From: Sphingobacterium wenxiniae
GTDB lineage: Bacteria; Bacteroidota; Bacteroidia; Sphingobacteriales; Sphingobacteriaceae
Assembly: GCF_900116225.1 (NCBI RefSeq)
Contig: NZ_FOZZ01000002.1
Location: forward strand, 1-64,000
Reading direction: 5' to 3'
DNA length: 64,000 nucleotides
A model generated the notes under the pieces. The model saw only the letters and a list, made by a program, of their open reading frames with translations, made no database searches and was not told where the DNA came from. The translations under genes were made by a program, and so were the position numbers. Of the stretch, positions 18,545-26,920 are shown piece by piece. The stretch's first letter is position 1; each line of letters opens with the position of its first letter.

Positions 18545-19411
18545 ATGACCAAACTAAAACAGTTTTATCCCTTAGAGATATTGGATTTTGAAGAGGCTTC
18601 ATTTCACCTTACGGTTCACGGTCAAAATTATTTTGAGCTGGTGTATATTTATGAGGGAAAAGGTATTCACCAGATTAATCAAAACCAGCTTCCATATTGT
18701 TCAGGAGACTTATTTGTAATTTCTCCGGAAGATGAACATAATTTTAAAATGGATACAAAAACCAGAATCATCTGCATTAAGTTTACAGATGACTATTTTA
18801 GCGGTAAAGAGCATTGGAAATTTCAGGATTATATGAATAACAATCCTGAAGGCATTATGAATAACAAAATCTTGAAGGAAGTCAAATTAGAATTTAGTCA
18901 AGAAATTCATCAAATACTACGACATATAATTGACAATATATTGCTTTACAACGCCTCGTATAATGTTGCTACCTCACCTGTCGTTTTTCATCAGGTACTT
19001 TCTGTTTTCGGTATCATAAAGGAAACGATGCAGGATATGTCACTTAACGGGAATGACCACCTTCCCGAAAAAGAACAATTGATTTCTTATATTCATCAGC
19101 ACATTTACATTCCTGAAAAAGTAAAAGTAAAGAATATTGCTTCACATTTCAATATCGCCATTACCTATTTCAGTGCTTATTTTAAAAGAAATTTTGAAAT
19201 GAACTACAGAGATTACCTAAATCAATATCGACTTATGCTCATTAATAAAAGACTGGAATCTGGTCAATTTACTATGAGCCAAATTGCTGAGGAATTTGGA
19301 TTTAATGATGAAAGCCATTTTTCCCATTTTTATAAGAATAATGTAGGTATTAACCCCTCAAATTATGTTTCACTTGTACGTCTTCAAACTAAATTAGACA
19401 CATTAGGATGA
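18545..19411 (+). CDS. AraC-family transcriptional regulator, extreme C terminus overwritten by IS3
   Basis: A 288-residue protein: an N-terminal cupin-like sensor (YFELVYIYEGKGIHQI, PEDEHNFKM) and two C-terminal helix-turn-helix motifs, the first VKVKNIASHFNIAITYFSAY and the second TMSQIAEEFGFNDESHFSHF. The recognition end NPSNYVSLVRLQTK is followed by only six codons that belong to the left end of the IS3-family element (LDTLG plus stop). Both DNA-binding motifs are intact, so function may survive. The ATG at 18545 is preferred to an upstream ATT/ATG-less frame. It probably controls the FUSC gene, but an unrelated target is possible. Confidence 0.82.
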   Translation: MTKLKQFYPLEILDFEEASFHLTVHGQNYFELVYIYEGKGIHQINQNQLPYCSGDLFVISPEDEHNFKMDTKTRIICIKFTDDYFSGKEHWKFQDYMNNNPEGIMNNKILKEVKLEFSQEIHQILRHIIDNILLYNASYNVATSPVVFHQVLSVFGIIKETMQDMSLNGNDHLPEKEQLISYIHQHIYIPEKVKVKNIASHFNIAITYFSAYFKRNFEMNYRDYLNQYRLMLINKRLESGQFTMSQIAEEFGFNDESHFSHFYKNNVGINPSNYVSLVRLQTKLDTLG

Positions 19412-19432
19412 AACCTTAAGGAGACTTTCGAG

Positions 19433-20416
19433 TTATAAATTTATTAATTTTTGTTGATTATACAATTGTCTTCTTTTATTCAGAGAATCGATTTTTACCT
19501 GTTGTCTTTTTTCCAAAATTCTTTCAGATCGTCCACAATAGACATCTGCAGGTGTTAAGTTTTGCAGCGATTCGTGATAACGTCTGTTGTTATAGTTGTC
19601 CACAAAGTTTCCCAGGGCTTCGATAAGTTCTTCTGGATGGTAAAAATGGTTTAATTTCACTACGTTTTTCATCGTTCTGTGATACCGTTCAATTTTTCCC
19701 TGTGTCTGCGGATGCATTGGTCTGCCGTGAACCTGCTTCATCTTCATATCCTCTTTCAGATAAGTTTTTAACTCGCTGGAGATATAACAAGGGCCGTTAT
19801 CGGATAGCAATTTCGGTTTTGCTTTCGACTTTAATTTTGCTTTTTCAATGGCTGTATTTACCGTTCTTTTCACATCTTCTGCATTCATTGAATCGCAAAG
19901 CTCCCAGTGGATGATATATCGACTGTAATCATCCAGAACCGTGCTCAGATAATACCATCCCCAACCGATAATCTTGAAATAGGTAAAGTCGGTCTGCCAC
20001 ATCTGGTGCACAAATTGGGTTTTGTCTTTGAACTCATTAGCTGCCGAGATAAGAATATGATTCGGAGCCGGGATTAGATCCCTTTGCTTCAAAATCCTGT
20101 AAACACTGGATTCTGATATGAACACACCCTGTTCATCCGTGATCTTGTGCGCCAGTTCCCGAGAAGATAACTCAGTGTGTTCCAGAGCAATTTCAACCAC
20201 TAGGTCTTTTTGTTCTTCGGGAATACTGTTCCATTGTCTTCTAGATGCCCTGCAACCTTGTTTCAAGCCGTCATAACCGTTCTTGAGATAGTTTTGCTAC
20301 CATTTGTAGAAGGTACTCCTTTGGATACCGAAGCTTTCAAGGGTGCGCTTTACACCAATTGCACTGGTGGTAACCGTTTGTATGATCTCGTATTTTTCTG
20401 CAGCTGATAATCTCAT
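19433..20416 (-). pseudogene. IS3-family transposase OrfB with an in-frame amber stop at codon 40
   Basis: From the ATG at 20416 the frame reads MRLSAAEKYEIIQTVTTSAI, continues to RSTFYKW, hits TAG at 20299-20297, then QNYLKNGYDGLKQGCRASRR and on to the TAA at 19433. The catalytic domain is whole: Asp in MWQTDFTYF, Asp in LLSDNGPCYIS, Glu in GKIERYHRTMK. Relatives carry Tyr after FYKW, so one base change explains the stop. A shorter product starting after the stop would lack the N-terminal helix-turn-helix. The copy is probably inactive unless the codon is read through. Confidence 0.8.
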
Positions 20417-20436
20417 ATATTTTCGGTATTTATGGA

Positions 20437-20790
20437 TTAATCCAGCATGTCCAAACTTTTTTTTACGATATCGTAACGCAATACCAGATCGGCCACCATC
20501 TCTTTTAAGCGAGCGTTCTCTTTTTTGAGCTCCGATACTTCATCGCTAGTGGCTTCTCTAACTACATCACCGTTCAAACGCTTCTTGCCTGCTTCCATAA
20601 ACTCTTTGTTCCAAGCGTAAAACTGGGATTGGGCTATGCTGTGCTTTCTACAAAGCTCTGCAACGGAAAGCTCTGCTCTAAGCCCCTCCATAACGATCAA
20701 AATCTTCTGCTCCGCTGTAAACATCCTACGTGTCTGCCTGCGAATGTCCTTGACAAAGGATTCAGTACTCTTCTTCTTCGGTGTTCCCAT
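20437..20790 (-). CDS. IS3-family transposase OrfA
   Basis: A 117-residue DNA-binding protein: an HTH_Tnp_1 helix-turn-helix with RMFTAEQKILIVMEGL and SVAELCRKHSIAQSQFYAW, then a leucine-zipper-like coiled coil (EVSELKKENARLKEMVADL) used for multimerisation. It ends with YDIVKKSLDMLD, 20 bp before the OrfB start. The usual -1 frameshift signal joining OrfA and OrfB is not obvious. OrfB seems to have its own start. Confidence 0.85.
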   Translation of the reverse strand: MGTPKKKSTESFVKDIRRQTRRMFTAEQKILIVMEGLRAELSVAELCRKHSIAQSQFYAWNKEFMEAGKKRLNGDVVREATSDEVSELKKENARLKEMVADLVLRYDIVKKSLDMLD

Positions 20791-20875
20791 AATTAAATCT
20801 AATCTTTTTTGATGAAAACACTCCTTATGATTCTAAAATATCGTGTCCACTTTTTGCTGACGATTTACATATTTT

Positions 20876-21067
20876 TTACTGTGTGGCTTTGAGAGCCACC
20901 TTACCAGGGATTTTAAAAATGCTGTAAATGGTAGTAGCGTAGGTAGGGCATTTTTCAAATGGCTGTTTCAGAAGTAGCCGAAAAAGCTCTTTTACAGTGA
21001 GGGAATAGGAAAGCGGTAAACGTGCTTTGGTTATCGAAAACTTGGGCAAAAAAAACAGAGCCGTCAA
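20876..21067 (-). CDS. Short open frame downstream of the integrase
   Basis: A 63-residue frame, MTALFFLPKFSITKARLPLS and on to PFEKCPTYATTIYSIFKI, lying between the integrase terminator and the IS3 element. I recall near-identical short frames beside integrases in other Bacteroidota mobile DNA, but no function is known and it may instead be conserved DNA such as an attachment or end region. Its ATG overlaps the terminator hairpin, which argues against ordinary translation. Confidence 0.3.
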   Translation of the reverse strand: MTALFFLPKFSITKARLPLSYSLTVKELFRLLLKQPFEKCPTYATTIYSIFKIPGKVALKATQ

Positions 21068-21076
21068 GCTCTGTTC
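21048..21076 (-). terminator. Terminator of the integrase gene
   Basis: AACAGAGC and GCTCTGTT flank a 6-base loop. On the minus strand the stem is followed by eight T residues. It starts 22 bp after the integrase stop. Confidence 0.8.
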
Positions 21077-21097
21077 TATAAGTTGTGTTGGATTTAA

Positions 21098-22354
21098 TTA
21101 AATAGCTACCGTTAAAAATGCTTCTTCCATTGCCTTGAATTTCGGTGTTACCAAATCCATATCCTTGCTGATTTTATGGCTGGTAATTTTTGCATAAATC
21201 TGTGTAGTGGAAATGTTTTTATGCCCCATCATTTTGCTAAGGCTTTCAAGCGGTACACCCTCGGTCAAAAACATTGTTCCGAAAGTATGCCTTGCCGTGT
21301 GGAAAGTTACTTTTTGTTCCGTAATAATTTCGGCTTTCTCAATCAATTTACCTATGTGAGTATTGCAGGTCGCATTGGTCGGAACCGGAAAGATAAATTC
21401 ATTACGGGTTGCACCCTGATACTTTTCAATGATGCGTTTCGGAATTTCCATTAACCGAACATTGGAAGCAACATCTGATTTCTTTCTCCTACTGATAATC
21501 CACTGATGACCGTCAAAGAAAGATTGAATATTGTTCCTTGTCAGTTTTTTAATATCCGCATAAGCAAGCCCGGTGAAACAACTGAAAATAAACAGGTCTT
21601 TTACAAGTTCGTACCGTCGTGGGTGTGACGGCATACACAACATCAATTTTTCTACGTCTTCTTTTAGAATATAACCCCTGTTGGTTTCTTCCATACTAAT
21701 TTCGTAATCCTGAAACGGATTATCACGTATCAAGCCTTTCTTAATAGCTAACTCCACCAGACTTAATACAGGCATTGTGTAAACCCAAACCGTATTATGT
21801 GCACACTGTAAATCGTACCGGAGGTAAAAATCAAACTCACGGATAAAATCGGCAGTCAATTCTCGAAAAGCCATATCATCACGATGATAGCGTTCTTTTA
21901 TAAACGTGCTAAGATGGTTGTAAACTGTGATGTACTTATTATAGGTGGCTCCAGACCGTTCTTCTTTTTCGACCAATTTTTTAAAATATTCATTTTGGTC
22001 GTTGAAGACTTTCAATATGGCATCATCCATTACACCCACACCCAAAAACGAAAGTTTTACTTTCTGTGCGGTTGCAAAGCCCTCGTGCTTCAGCATATCT
22101 TCGTATATCTTGTCGATACGCCCACGTATGTTGTCAAGTTTTTTGTTAATGCTCAAAGCTGTGGCACTCTTGCCCTCAACTCTTCCATATTTTAAATCCC
22201 AATTGTTAGGGTCAATTTCTAACTTTGTTCCCAAAGTTTTAGCTGTTCCATCAATGGTAATACGTGCCATAATCGGGGCGTTCCCATTCTTTTTCAGTTC
22301 GTTCTTTTTCAAATAGAAAAGCAGTTTGAACGTCGATTTTTTTGTCTGCTCCAT
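21098..22354 (-). CDS. Tyrosine recombinase / integrase of the Bacteroidota (IntDOT-like) type
   Basis: A 418-residue integrase: an arm-type N-terminal domain (TFKLLFYLKKNELKKNG), a SAM-like core-binding domain around residues 105-200 and a C-terminal catalytic domain. The catalytic HxxR is in VTFHTARHTFGTMF, the second His in MMGHKNISTTQIYAKIT, and the Tyr nucleophile in that same motif. The first canonical Arg is absent: the box reads FSCFTGLAYADIKKL, as in IntDOT, which also lacks this Arg. It presumably moved the element whose remnants (MobC, RteC) lie to the left. It is AT-rich, intact and has its own terminator. Confidence 0.88.
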   Translation of the reverse strand: MEQTKKSTFKLLFYLKKNELKKNGNAPIMARITIDGTAKTLGTKLEIDPNNWDLKYGRVEGKSATALSINKKLDNIRGRIDKIYEDMLKHEGFATAQKVKLSFLGVGVMDDAILKVFNDQNEYFKKLVEKEERSGATYNKYITVYNHLSTFIKERYHRDDMAFRELTADFIREFDFYLRYDLQCAHNTVWVYTMPVLSLVELAIKKGLIRDNPFQDYEISMEETNRGYILKEDVEKLMLCMPSHPRRYELVKDLFIFSCFTGLAYADIKKLTRNNIQSFFDGHQWIISRRKKSDVASNVRLMEIPKRIIEKYQGATRNEFIFPVPTNATCNTHIGKLIEKAEIITEQKVTFHTARHTFGTMFLTEGVPLESLSKMMGHKNISTTQIYAKITSHKISKDMDLVTPKFKAMEEAFLTVAI

Positions 22355-22640
22355 AACTCAAATGTTTAATGTTTAAAATTAAATTACATTGAGTTACAAG
22401 GGAATATAAAAAAGGGTGCAAAACTCTGAAATATAATCAGTTATAATATATGCTATTGCCTTTGTCAATCGGTAACGAATTAGTAACCTAACCTTGTCGT
22501 TTTAAGCCCAAAACCTATCAGACACCGAGTTCCAAACCAAGACTACTATTTTATAAAGCATTGTATAGCAACGGTTCTAACCGTTTTGCCTATTTTTGCT
22601 TTTTACTAATCTTTTTTTATAAAAAAGTTCAATACATTAT
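22355..22640. other. Intergenic boundary between the mobile region and the chromosome
   Basis: These 286 bases hold the upstream region of the integrase and the promoter of the APC gene. No gene is visible. TATTTTTG at about 22590-22600 fits the -7 consensus for the rightward gene. Its context CTATTTTTGC also resembles the GTAnnTTTGC core targeted by IntDOT-like enzymes, so the element's end may lie near here. I could not find a partner copy that proves it. Confidence 0.3.
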
Positions 22641-24038
22641 ATGAAGGAAGGGAAAACAAGCTCTTATCAGAATAGGGACGCGGCTTTGGATGGTGAGGTA
22701 GGAAGGGGTAATACGCCAAAGCAGGTACTGAGTGTCACCGATGCGGTTTTTGTCATTGTAGGGATTGTAGTAGGAGCTGGTATTTTTCGTACACCGTCAA
22801 TTGTCGCATCGCATACTGGCAGCTGGCAGTTGTTTTTATTCGTGTGGGGTTTGGGCGGTGTAGTGTCGTTGGTAGGTGCGATGTGCTATGCGGAGTTGAC
22901 AGCTGCTTTTCCAAATACAGGAGGAGACTACCACTTTCTGTATCGAGCTTTTGGTCGACGGTTTGCCTTCCTGTTTGCTTGGGCAAGGATGAGTGTTATA
23001 CAGACTGGTTCCATAGCTTTGTTAGCGTTTATCGTGGGTGATTATATGGCAGAATTGTATGCTATTGGCCCTTATTCTTCGTCCATCTATGCGGCGATTG
23101 TGGTCATTGGATTGACCATGGTGAATATTGTTGGCGTTCATGTCGGGACAAGTGCACAAAAGATATTGGTTAGTTTGCAGTTCATTGGACTTTTTATTCT
23201 GGTGATTGTTGGTCTTTTTTTCAGACGAGGGGATGGGGTTGTAGCTGAGTCTCAAAGCCTCGAGCAAAGCAACCATATGGCAAAGGCGATGGGGGCGGCA
23301 CTGATTATGGTTCTGTTGACTTTCGGTGGTTGGAATGAGGCGGGGTACATCTCCGCCGAGATGCGAGGTGGGAGTAAAAAAATGGCGACGGTAATGGTGG
23401 TGAGTATATTGCTGATCACAGGGATTTACCTGCTCATCAATTTGGTTTATCTCCATGTGCTTGGTATGGAAGGCATGGCACAGTCAGATGCGGTAGCAGT
23501 AGACATGATGCGGATAACAATGGGTGAAGCAGGCGTTGTTTTTATCGGTTTGTTAGTGATGATAGCCGCATTGACTTCTACAAATGCGACAATCTTTACA
23601 GGCGCGCGAACCAATCATGCTTTAGGACGGGATTTTCCGTTCTTTTCTTTTATGGGAAAATGGCAATCACGTAAATCTACACCCGTAAATGCGTTACTCA
23701 TTCAGGGAGCTATTGCTACAGTATTGATTGTTATCGGTTCTTTTGCCCGTAGTGGATTCGAATCTATGGTCGATTTTACAGCGCCGGTATTTTGGTTCTT
23801 TATTTTATGTACAGGGATTGCACTTTTTGTGCTGCGCTATAAAGAGTCAGAAGCTGTGCGACCTTTTAAAGTCCCATTTTATCCTGTTTTGCCGTTTATA
23901 TTCTGTTTAAGCTCGGGGTATCTGCTGTATTCTAGTTTGGTATTTGCAAGCAAAGGAGCATGGTTAGGTATCATTGTACTTGCATTAGGAATGTGCTTTT
24001 TTTGGCTCATGCCTGGCAAAGGAAGTGAGAAGATGTAA
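22641..24038 (+). CDS. APC-family amino acid permease
   Basis: A 465-residue inner-membrane transporter with about 12 helices. The first helix carries the unwound substrate motif VVGAGIFRTPS, and the second the LCYAEL-like segment VGAMCYAELTAAFPNTGGDY. These are features of LAT/SteT-like amino acid exchangers. The substrate cannot be fixed from sequence. It is the first gene of ordinary chromosome after the integrase and is followed 29 bp later by an exported methyltransferase gene. Confidence 0.88.
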   Translation: MKEGKTSSYQNRDAALDGEVGRGNTPKQVLSVTDAVFVIVGIVVGAGIFRTPSIVASHTGSWQLFLFVWGLGGVVSLVGAMCYAELTAAFPNTGGDYHFLYRAFGRRFAFLFAWARMSVIQTGSIALLAFIVGDYMAELYAIGPYSSSIYAAIVVIGLTMVNIVGVHVGTSAQKILVSLQFIGLFILVIVGLFFRRGDGVVAESQSLEQSNHMAKAMGAALIMVLLTFGGWNEAGYISAEMRGGSKKMATVMVVSILLITGIYLLINLVYLHVLGMEGMAQSDAVAVDMMRITMGEAGVVFIGLLVMIAALTSTNATIFTGARTNHALGRDFPFFSFMGKWQSRKSTPVNALLIQGAIATVLIVIGSFARSGFESMVDFTAPVFWFFILCTGIALFVLRYKESEAVRPFKVPFYPVLPFIFCLSSGYLLYSSLVFASKGAWLGIIVLALGMCFFWLMPGKGSEKM

Positions 24039-24067
24039 TTGTGTAATATATTTAACGTTATTTGTGT

Positions 24068-24598
24068 ATGAAAACTTTAAGAAATTTTTTGGTAGTCCTT
24101 TTTGTTTTGGGAGGGCTACAAACTTTTGCGCAGACAAAAGAATTGGATGTGCCGTATGTACCCACCAATCAGGCTGTCGTGGATGCTATGCTTGACCTTG
24201 CTGGTATCAAGTCAGGTGATATCCATTACGATTTAGGTTGTGGAGATGGTAGGATTGTGATTTCGGCGGCTAAACGCGGAGCAATAGCCACAGGAATTGA
24301 TTTGGATCCGCAACGCATCAAAGAGGCTAATGCAAATGCACAGGTAGCAGGGTTAGCTGATAAGGTGAAATTTATTGAAGGTGATTTGTTTGACTTTGAT
24401 TCTAGCAAAGCAGATGTATTGACTTTGTATCTTTTACCTTCAGTGAACTTGAAACTGCGTCCTAAAATCATGGAGGAACTAAGACCAGGTACGCGTGTGG
24501 TATCGCATGCTTTCGATATGGGTGATTGGGAACCGGAAAGAGAAATTGAAGTGGGCGGAGACAAAGTATTTTTATGGATTGTTCCAGAGAAGGAGTAA
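24068..24598 (+). CDS. Exported class I SAM-dependent methyltransferase-like protein
   Basis: A 176-residue protein. The N terminus is a clear signal peptide (MKTLRNFLVVLFVLGGLQTF then AQ). A Rossmann methyltransferase domain follows, with the SAM loop YDLGCGDGRIVISAAKRG, an acidic residue at ATGIDLDPQRIKEA, and EGDLFDF. An enzyme of this fold outside the cytoplasm is odd because SAM is not expected there. The fold may have been adapted to another role, or the signal may be uncleaved. Similar proteins are widespread in bacteria. The substrate is unknown. The ATG at 24068 is preferred over a TTG two codons upstream. Confidence 0.78.
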   Translation: MKTLRNFLVVLFVLGGLQTFAQTKELDVPYVPTNQAVVDAMLDLAGIKSGDIHYDLGCGDGRIVISAAKRGAIATGIDLDPQRIKEANANAQVAGLADKVKFIEGDLFDFDSSKADVLTLYLLPSVNLKLRPKIMEELRPGTRVVSHAFDMGDWEPEREIEVGGDKVFLWIVPEKE

Positions 24599-24678
24599 TA
24601 CACTTATTTTGTACGACCCCGAGCTAATTTGGTTCATAAGTCGTTGAAATAATATTGTTCAGCTTTTACTTATGCGCT

Positions 24679-25245
24679 TTAACTATTTTCAATCTGGATA
24701 TCGTATTTGTCCAAAAGCCCGGGGATACCCGATAAGGAGAATTTTGCTTTCTTGATACGGTTGGTCTCAGGAGGGATGGAATAATGTCGGGCAGTTCTGA
24801 AGTCTGCACGTTCCAATATCGTACGGTCGAAGACGGCTTGTGTTAGGTCGCAGTTATCAAAAATAGCTGAGGAGAGGTCTGCTTCTGCAAAATCGGCCTC
24901 TTGCAATAGGGAATTCCTAAAAATGGTTTTCTTGATTTTTGTTTTATAGAATGACGAATGGTTCAACTGACAATTGTCAAATGAAAAAGAAAGACCAAAA
25001 TCGTCGCAGGTATCGAAGTGTAGTCCGAGCATCTTGCAATCTTTGAATTGTACATTTTGAAAACCAGTTTGGTTGACTTTCGCTAATGTGAAATTGCATC
25101 CGTTGAAAACGCAGTCTATAAACTTGAAAGCCGAAAGATCGCTATCGGAAAAATTGCAACCATTGAAAATACAATTTTCGTACTCGCCTCTTGGGAGTTG
25201 TTCGTCTTTATTGAAGGTTGTGTCTTGCGTGATATAGTTCTGCAT
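24679..25245 (-). CDS. Pentapeptide-repeat protein
   Basis: A 188-residue protein built of A(D/N)LXX-type repeats, for example CIFNGCNFSDSDLSAFKFID and LLQEADFAEADLSSAIFDN, forming a right-handed quadrilateral helix. A central insertion (FDTCDDFGLSFSFDNCQ) breaks the regular coil. The shape recalls Qnr/MfpA proteins that mimic DNA and protect gyrase, but the length (188 against about 215) and sequence do not allow a Qnr call. It lies beside a convergently placed gene pair of unrelated function. Confidence 0.82.
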   Translation of the reverse strand: MQNYITQDTTFNKDEQLPRGEYENCIFNGCNFSDSDLSAFKFIDCVFNGCNFTLAKVNQTGFQNVQFKDCKMLGLHFDTCDDFGLSFSFDNCQLNHSSFYKTKIKKTIFRNSLLQEADFAEADLSSAIFDNCDLTQAVFDRTILERADFRTARHYSIPPETNRIKKAKFSLSGIPGLLDKYDIQIENS

Positions 25246-25264
25246 GCTTGGGCAAAAGTTGGAT

Positions 25265-25867
25265 TTATATTGAAATTTTGTTGCTATTTAACTTGAGTAC
25301 CTCACCGAAAGCAACAGCTGCCTTATGTACCTGGACTGTCCAATCCTCAGCTGCATTGTCATCCGCACCGTCTGAAATATATTTTAGGCTAAGGAACGGG
25401 ATATTTTCCTGTTTAGCGACCAAAGCTAAGGCATAGGCCTCCATATCCACGATATTGTAAATAGTTTCGGCATGTGCCATTTCAAAATTATCACCCGTTC
25501 CACAAATAGCTTCAGGCAGACCATCCATCTTCAATCCGTATTCTAGGACAATGGGTAATCCCGACAGGGGTGTTTCGTATAGGTCAAAGCCTAATCCGCG
25601 TACATCCATATCTCTTTGTACAAATTTTGTACAGCAGATAACCTCGCCTTTTTGATAATGATTGCTCCCGGCAGAACCCAGATTTACAATTAATGAAGGT
25701 TTCTTTTGCTGAATGGCTTTTGTTAGGTTATAGGCTGCGTTAACTTTGCCAATACCACAGATTAAAAGTCGGTAGCCTGTGAATACATCTGCAGCCTCGG
25801 ATGCTAAAGCAAATGTGAATAATACGTCTTCAATAGGAAAAATATGTTCTTTATTGATGCTAATCAT
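25265..25867 (-). CDS. Nucleosidase of the PNP/MTAN family
   Basis: A 200-residue protein with the nucleoside phosphorylase/nucleosidase fold: CGIGKVNAAYNLTKAI at the ribose/phosphate side, NLGSAGS, and VDMEAYALALVAKQENIPF, where the Glu and the following Asp (YISDGAD) form the base/ribose site. The family includes 5'-methylthioadenosine/S-adenosylhomocysteine nucleosidase (Pfs/MtnN). Identity to true MtnN looks limited and the protein is shorter, so I leave the gene unnamed. It probably cleaves a purine nucleoside in the cytoplasm. Confidence 0.78.
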   Translation of the reverse strand: MISINKEHIFPIEDVLFTFALASEAADVFTGYRLLICGIGKVNAAYNLTKAIQQKKPSLIVNLGSAGSNHYQKGEVICCTKFVQRDMDVRGLGFDLYETPLSGLPIVLEYGLKMDGLPEAICGTGDNFEMAHAETIYNIVDMEAYALALVAKQENIPFLSLKYISDGADDNAAEDWTVQVHKAAVAFGEVLKLNSNKISI

Positions 25868-25907
25868 GCGTTATATATAATTTGGAGCAAAGTTAACCTT
25901 TTTGGTT

Positions 25908-26387
25908 TTAACAGTTACGGTCTTTGATTAGATCATCAAGTGGATATATCATTTTGTACATATCGAAGCCTTGAGCCCAGTAGTCCTGATGTATTTCCTG
26001 TAGTTCGAAACCATTCTTCTCATAAAATTTGTAAGCAAGCTGAGAGGTTCTTACCATGATGATTTTGATATTGCTCATTGATTTGAGGATATTCAACCGA
26101 TGGGACAATAGTTTTGCTCCAATACCCATACCTTGAAAGTCTGGATGTATCAGATCCCAACTGATTTTTCCTATCTGTTGGTCGTCCTCAAAATTAATCC
26201 CTCCCGAACCGATTAAAATTCCATTCATCTCTATAACGAAGTATAGCTCAACCTCCTGATCCAGATACGTCCTGAAATCTGCAACCTCGGTTTGGTCAAA
26301 GTATTTTGGTATGTTTAACTGCAACAGCGTTAAAAGCTCGGCTTTGTCACTATTGATGAATGGTCGGATATAAATGGTGTTGCTCAC
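25908..26387 (-). CDS. GNAT-family N-acetyltransferase
   Basis: A 159-residue protein with the GNAT fold. The acetyl-CoA loop is HPDFQGMGIGAKLLSHRLNI (R/QxxGxG/A), and the C-terminal YKFYEKNGFELQEI is the typical final strand. The start is a GTG at 26387; no ATG fits better. The substrate is unknown. It stands alone, divergent from the Nudix gene. Confidence 0.8.
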   Translation of the reverse strand: MSNTIYIRPFINSDKAELLTLLQLNIPKYFDQTEVADFRTYLDQEVELYFVIEMNGILIGSGGINFEDDQQIGKISWDLIHPDFQGMGIGAKLLSHRLNILKSMSNIKIIMVRTSQLAYKFYEKNGFELQEIHQDYWAQGFDMYKMIYPLDDLIKDRNC

Positions 26388-26465
26388 AATAGATAAAGCT
26401 ACAAAAACTTAAGAATAAACGATGTCTTTTTGTAGTTTTGAACATTTGTTTTAAAGAATAACCCG

Positions 26466-26879
26466 ATGTCGACAAAAATTATTAAAACTGCTGGATTGAT
26501 TGTCGTGCAGGACAATAAACTGTTTTTGGCTTACAGCAACAATAAGAAGGCCTGGTATCTTCCTGGTGGAAAAGTGGATGCCGGGGAAACATCCCTGCAG
26601 TCTTTACAAAGAGAGATATGGGAAGAACTTACGCTGAAGATTGATGCAGAAGATTTACAATACTACTACCATATTACCGCGCCTGCTTATGGAGAGCAGA
26701 AAGATGTCGTAATGGAACAGGACTGCTATCTGTATGACTTAAAAGAAGCTGTCGTGCCAAGTCATGAAATAGGAGCGGTTAAGTTTTTTGATGCAATGGA
26801 ATATGCTAAGGAACCTGCTCAAGTGGTAGGCGTCATCGAGGCTTTCAAGAAGTTGAAGGTTGATGGATTATTAGCTTGA
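26466..26879 (+). CDS. Nudix hydrolase
   Basis: A 137-residue protein with a full Nudix box at about residues 35-57: GGKVDAGETSLQSLQREIWE followed by EL, matching GX5EX7REUXEEXGU apart from the last positions. Nudix enzymes hydrolyse nucleoside diphosphates linked to another group, using magnesium. The short size suggests a MutT-like housecleaning or dinucleotide hydrolase, but the substrate cannot be assigned. It is a single gene converging on the LysR gene. Confidence 0.85.
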   Translation: MSTKIIKTAGLIVVQDNKLFLAYSNNKKAWYLPGGKVDAGETSLQSLQREIWEELTLKIDAEDLQYYYHITAPAYGEQKDVVMEQDCYLYDLKEAVVPSHEIGAVKFFDAMEYAKEPAQVVGVIEAFKKLKVDGLLA

Positions 26880-26895
26880 CTTTTTCTTGGGAAAA

Positions 26896-26920
26896 CGGAT
26901 GGTTGTATCAACCATCCGGA
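26896..26920 (-). terminator. Terminator of the tsdA-dsrE-sbp-lysR operon
   Basis: GGATGGTTG, TAT, CAACCATCC makes a 9-bp perfect stem with a 3-base loop, followed on the minus strand by CGTTTTCCC. The LysR stop codon lies inside the hairpin. Confidence 0.55.

Larger units (their letters stand above)
19395..20849 (-). mobile_element. IS3-family insertion sequence, about 1455 bp
   Basis: Two transposase genes on the minus strand are bounded by imperfect inverted repeats. The right end reads, inward, TGGACACGATATTTTAGAAT then CATAAGGAGTGTTTTC. The left end reads TAGACACATTAGGATGAAAC then CTTAAGGAGACTTTC. The left terminus has TA instead of TG. No matching target duplication is visible in the flanks (AAT on the left, CTT on the right), so one side may have been rearranged after insertion. 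Confidence 0.75.

Noticed and set aside
1203..20299. Amber recoding in this organism, from two in-frame TAG codons
   Set aside because: TAG clearly ends genes such as rnhA, thiF and the SIMPL gene. Both affected genes are typical targets of decay.
22355..22640. tRNA-linked attachment site for the integrase
   Set aside because: No tRNA gene or tRNA 3' fragment is present near the integrase; the only tRNA is 8 kb away in ordinary chromosome.
24679..25245. Qnr-type quinolone resistance gene
   Set aside because: It is a pentapeptide protein, but it is shorter than Qnr and its repeat pattern is broken by a different central insertion.
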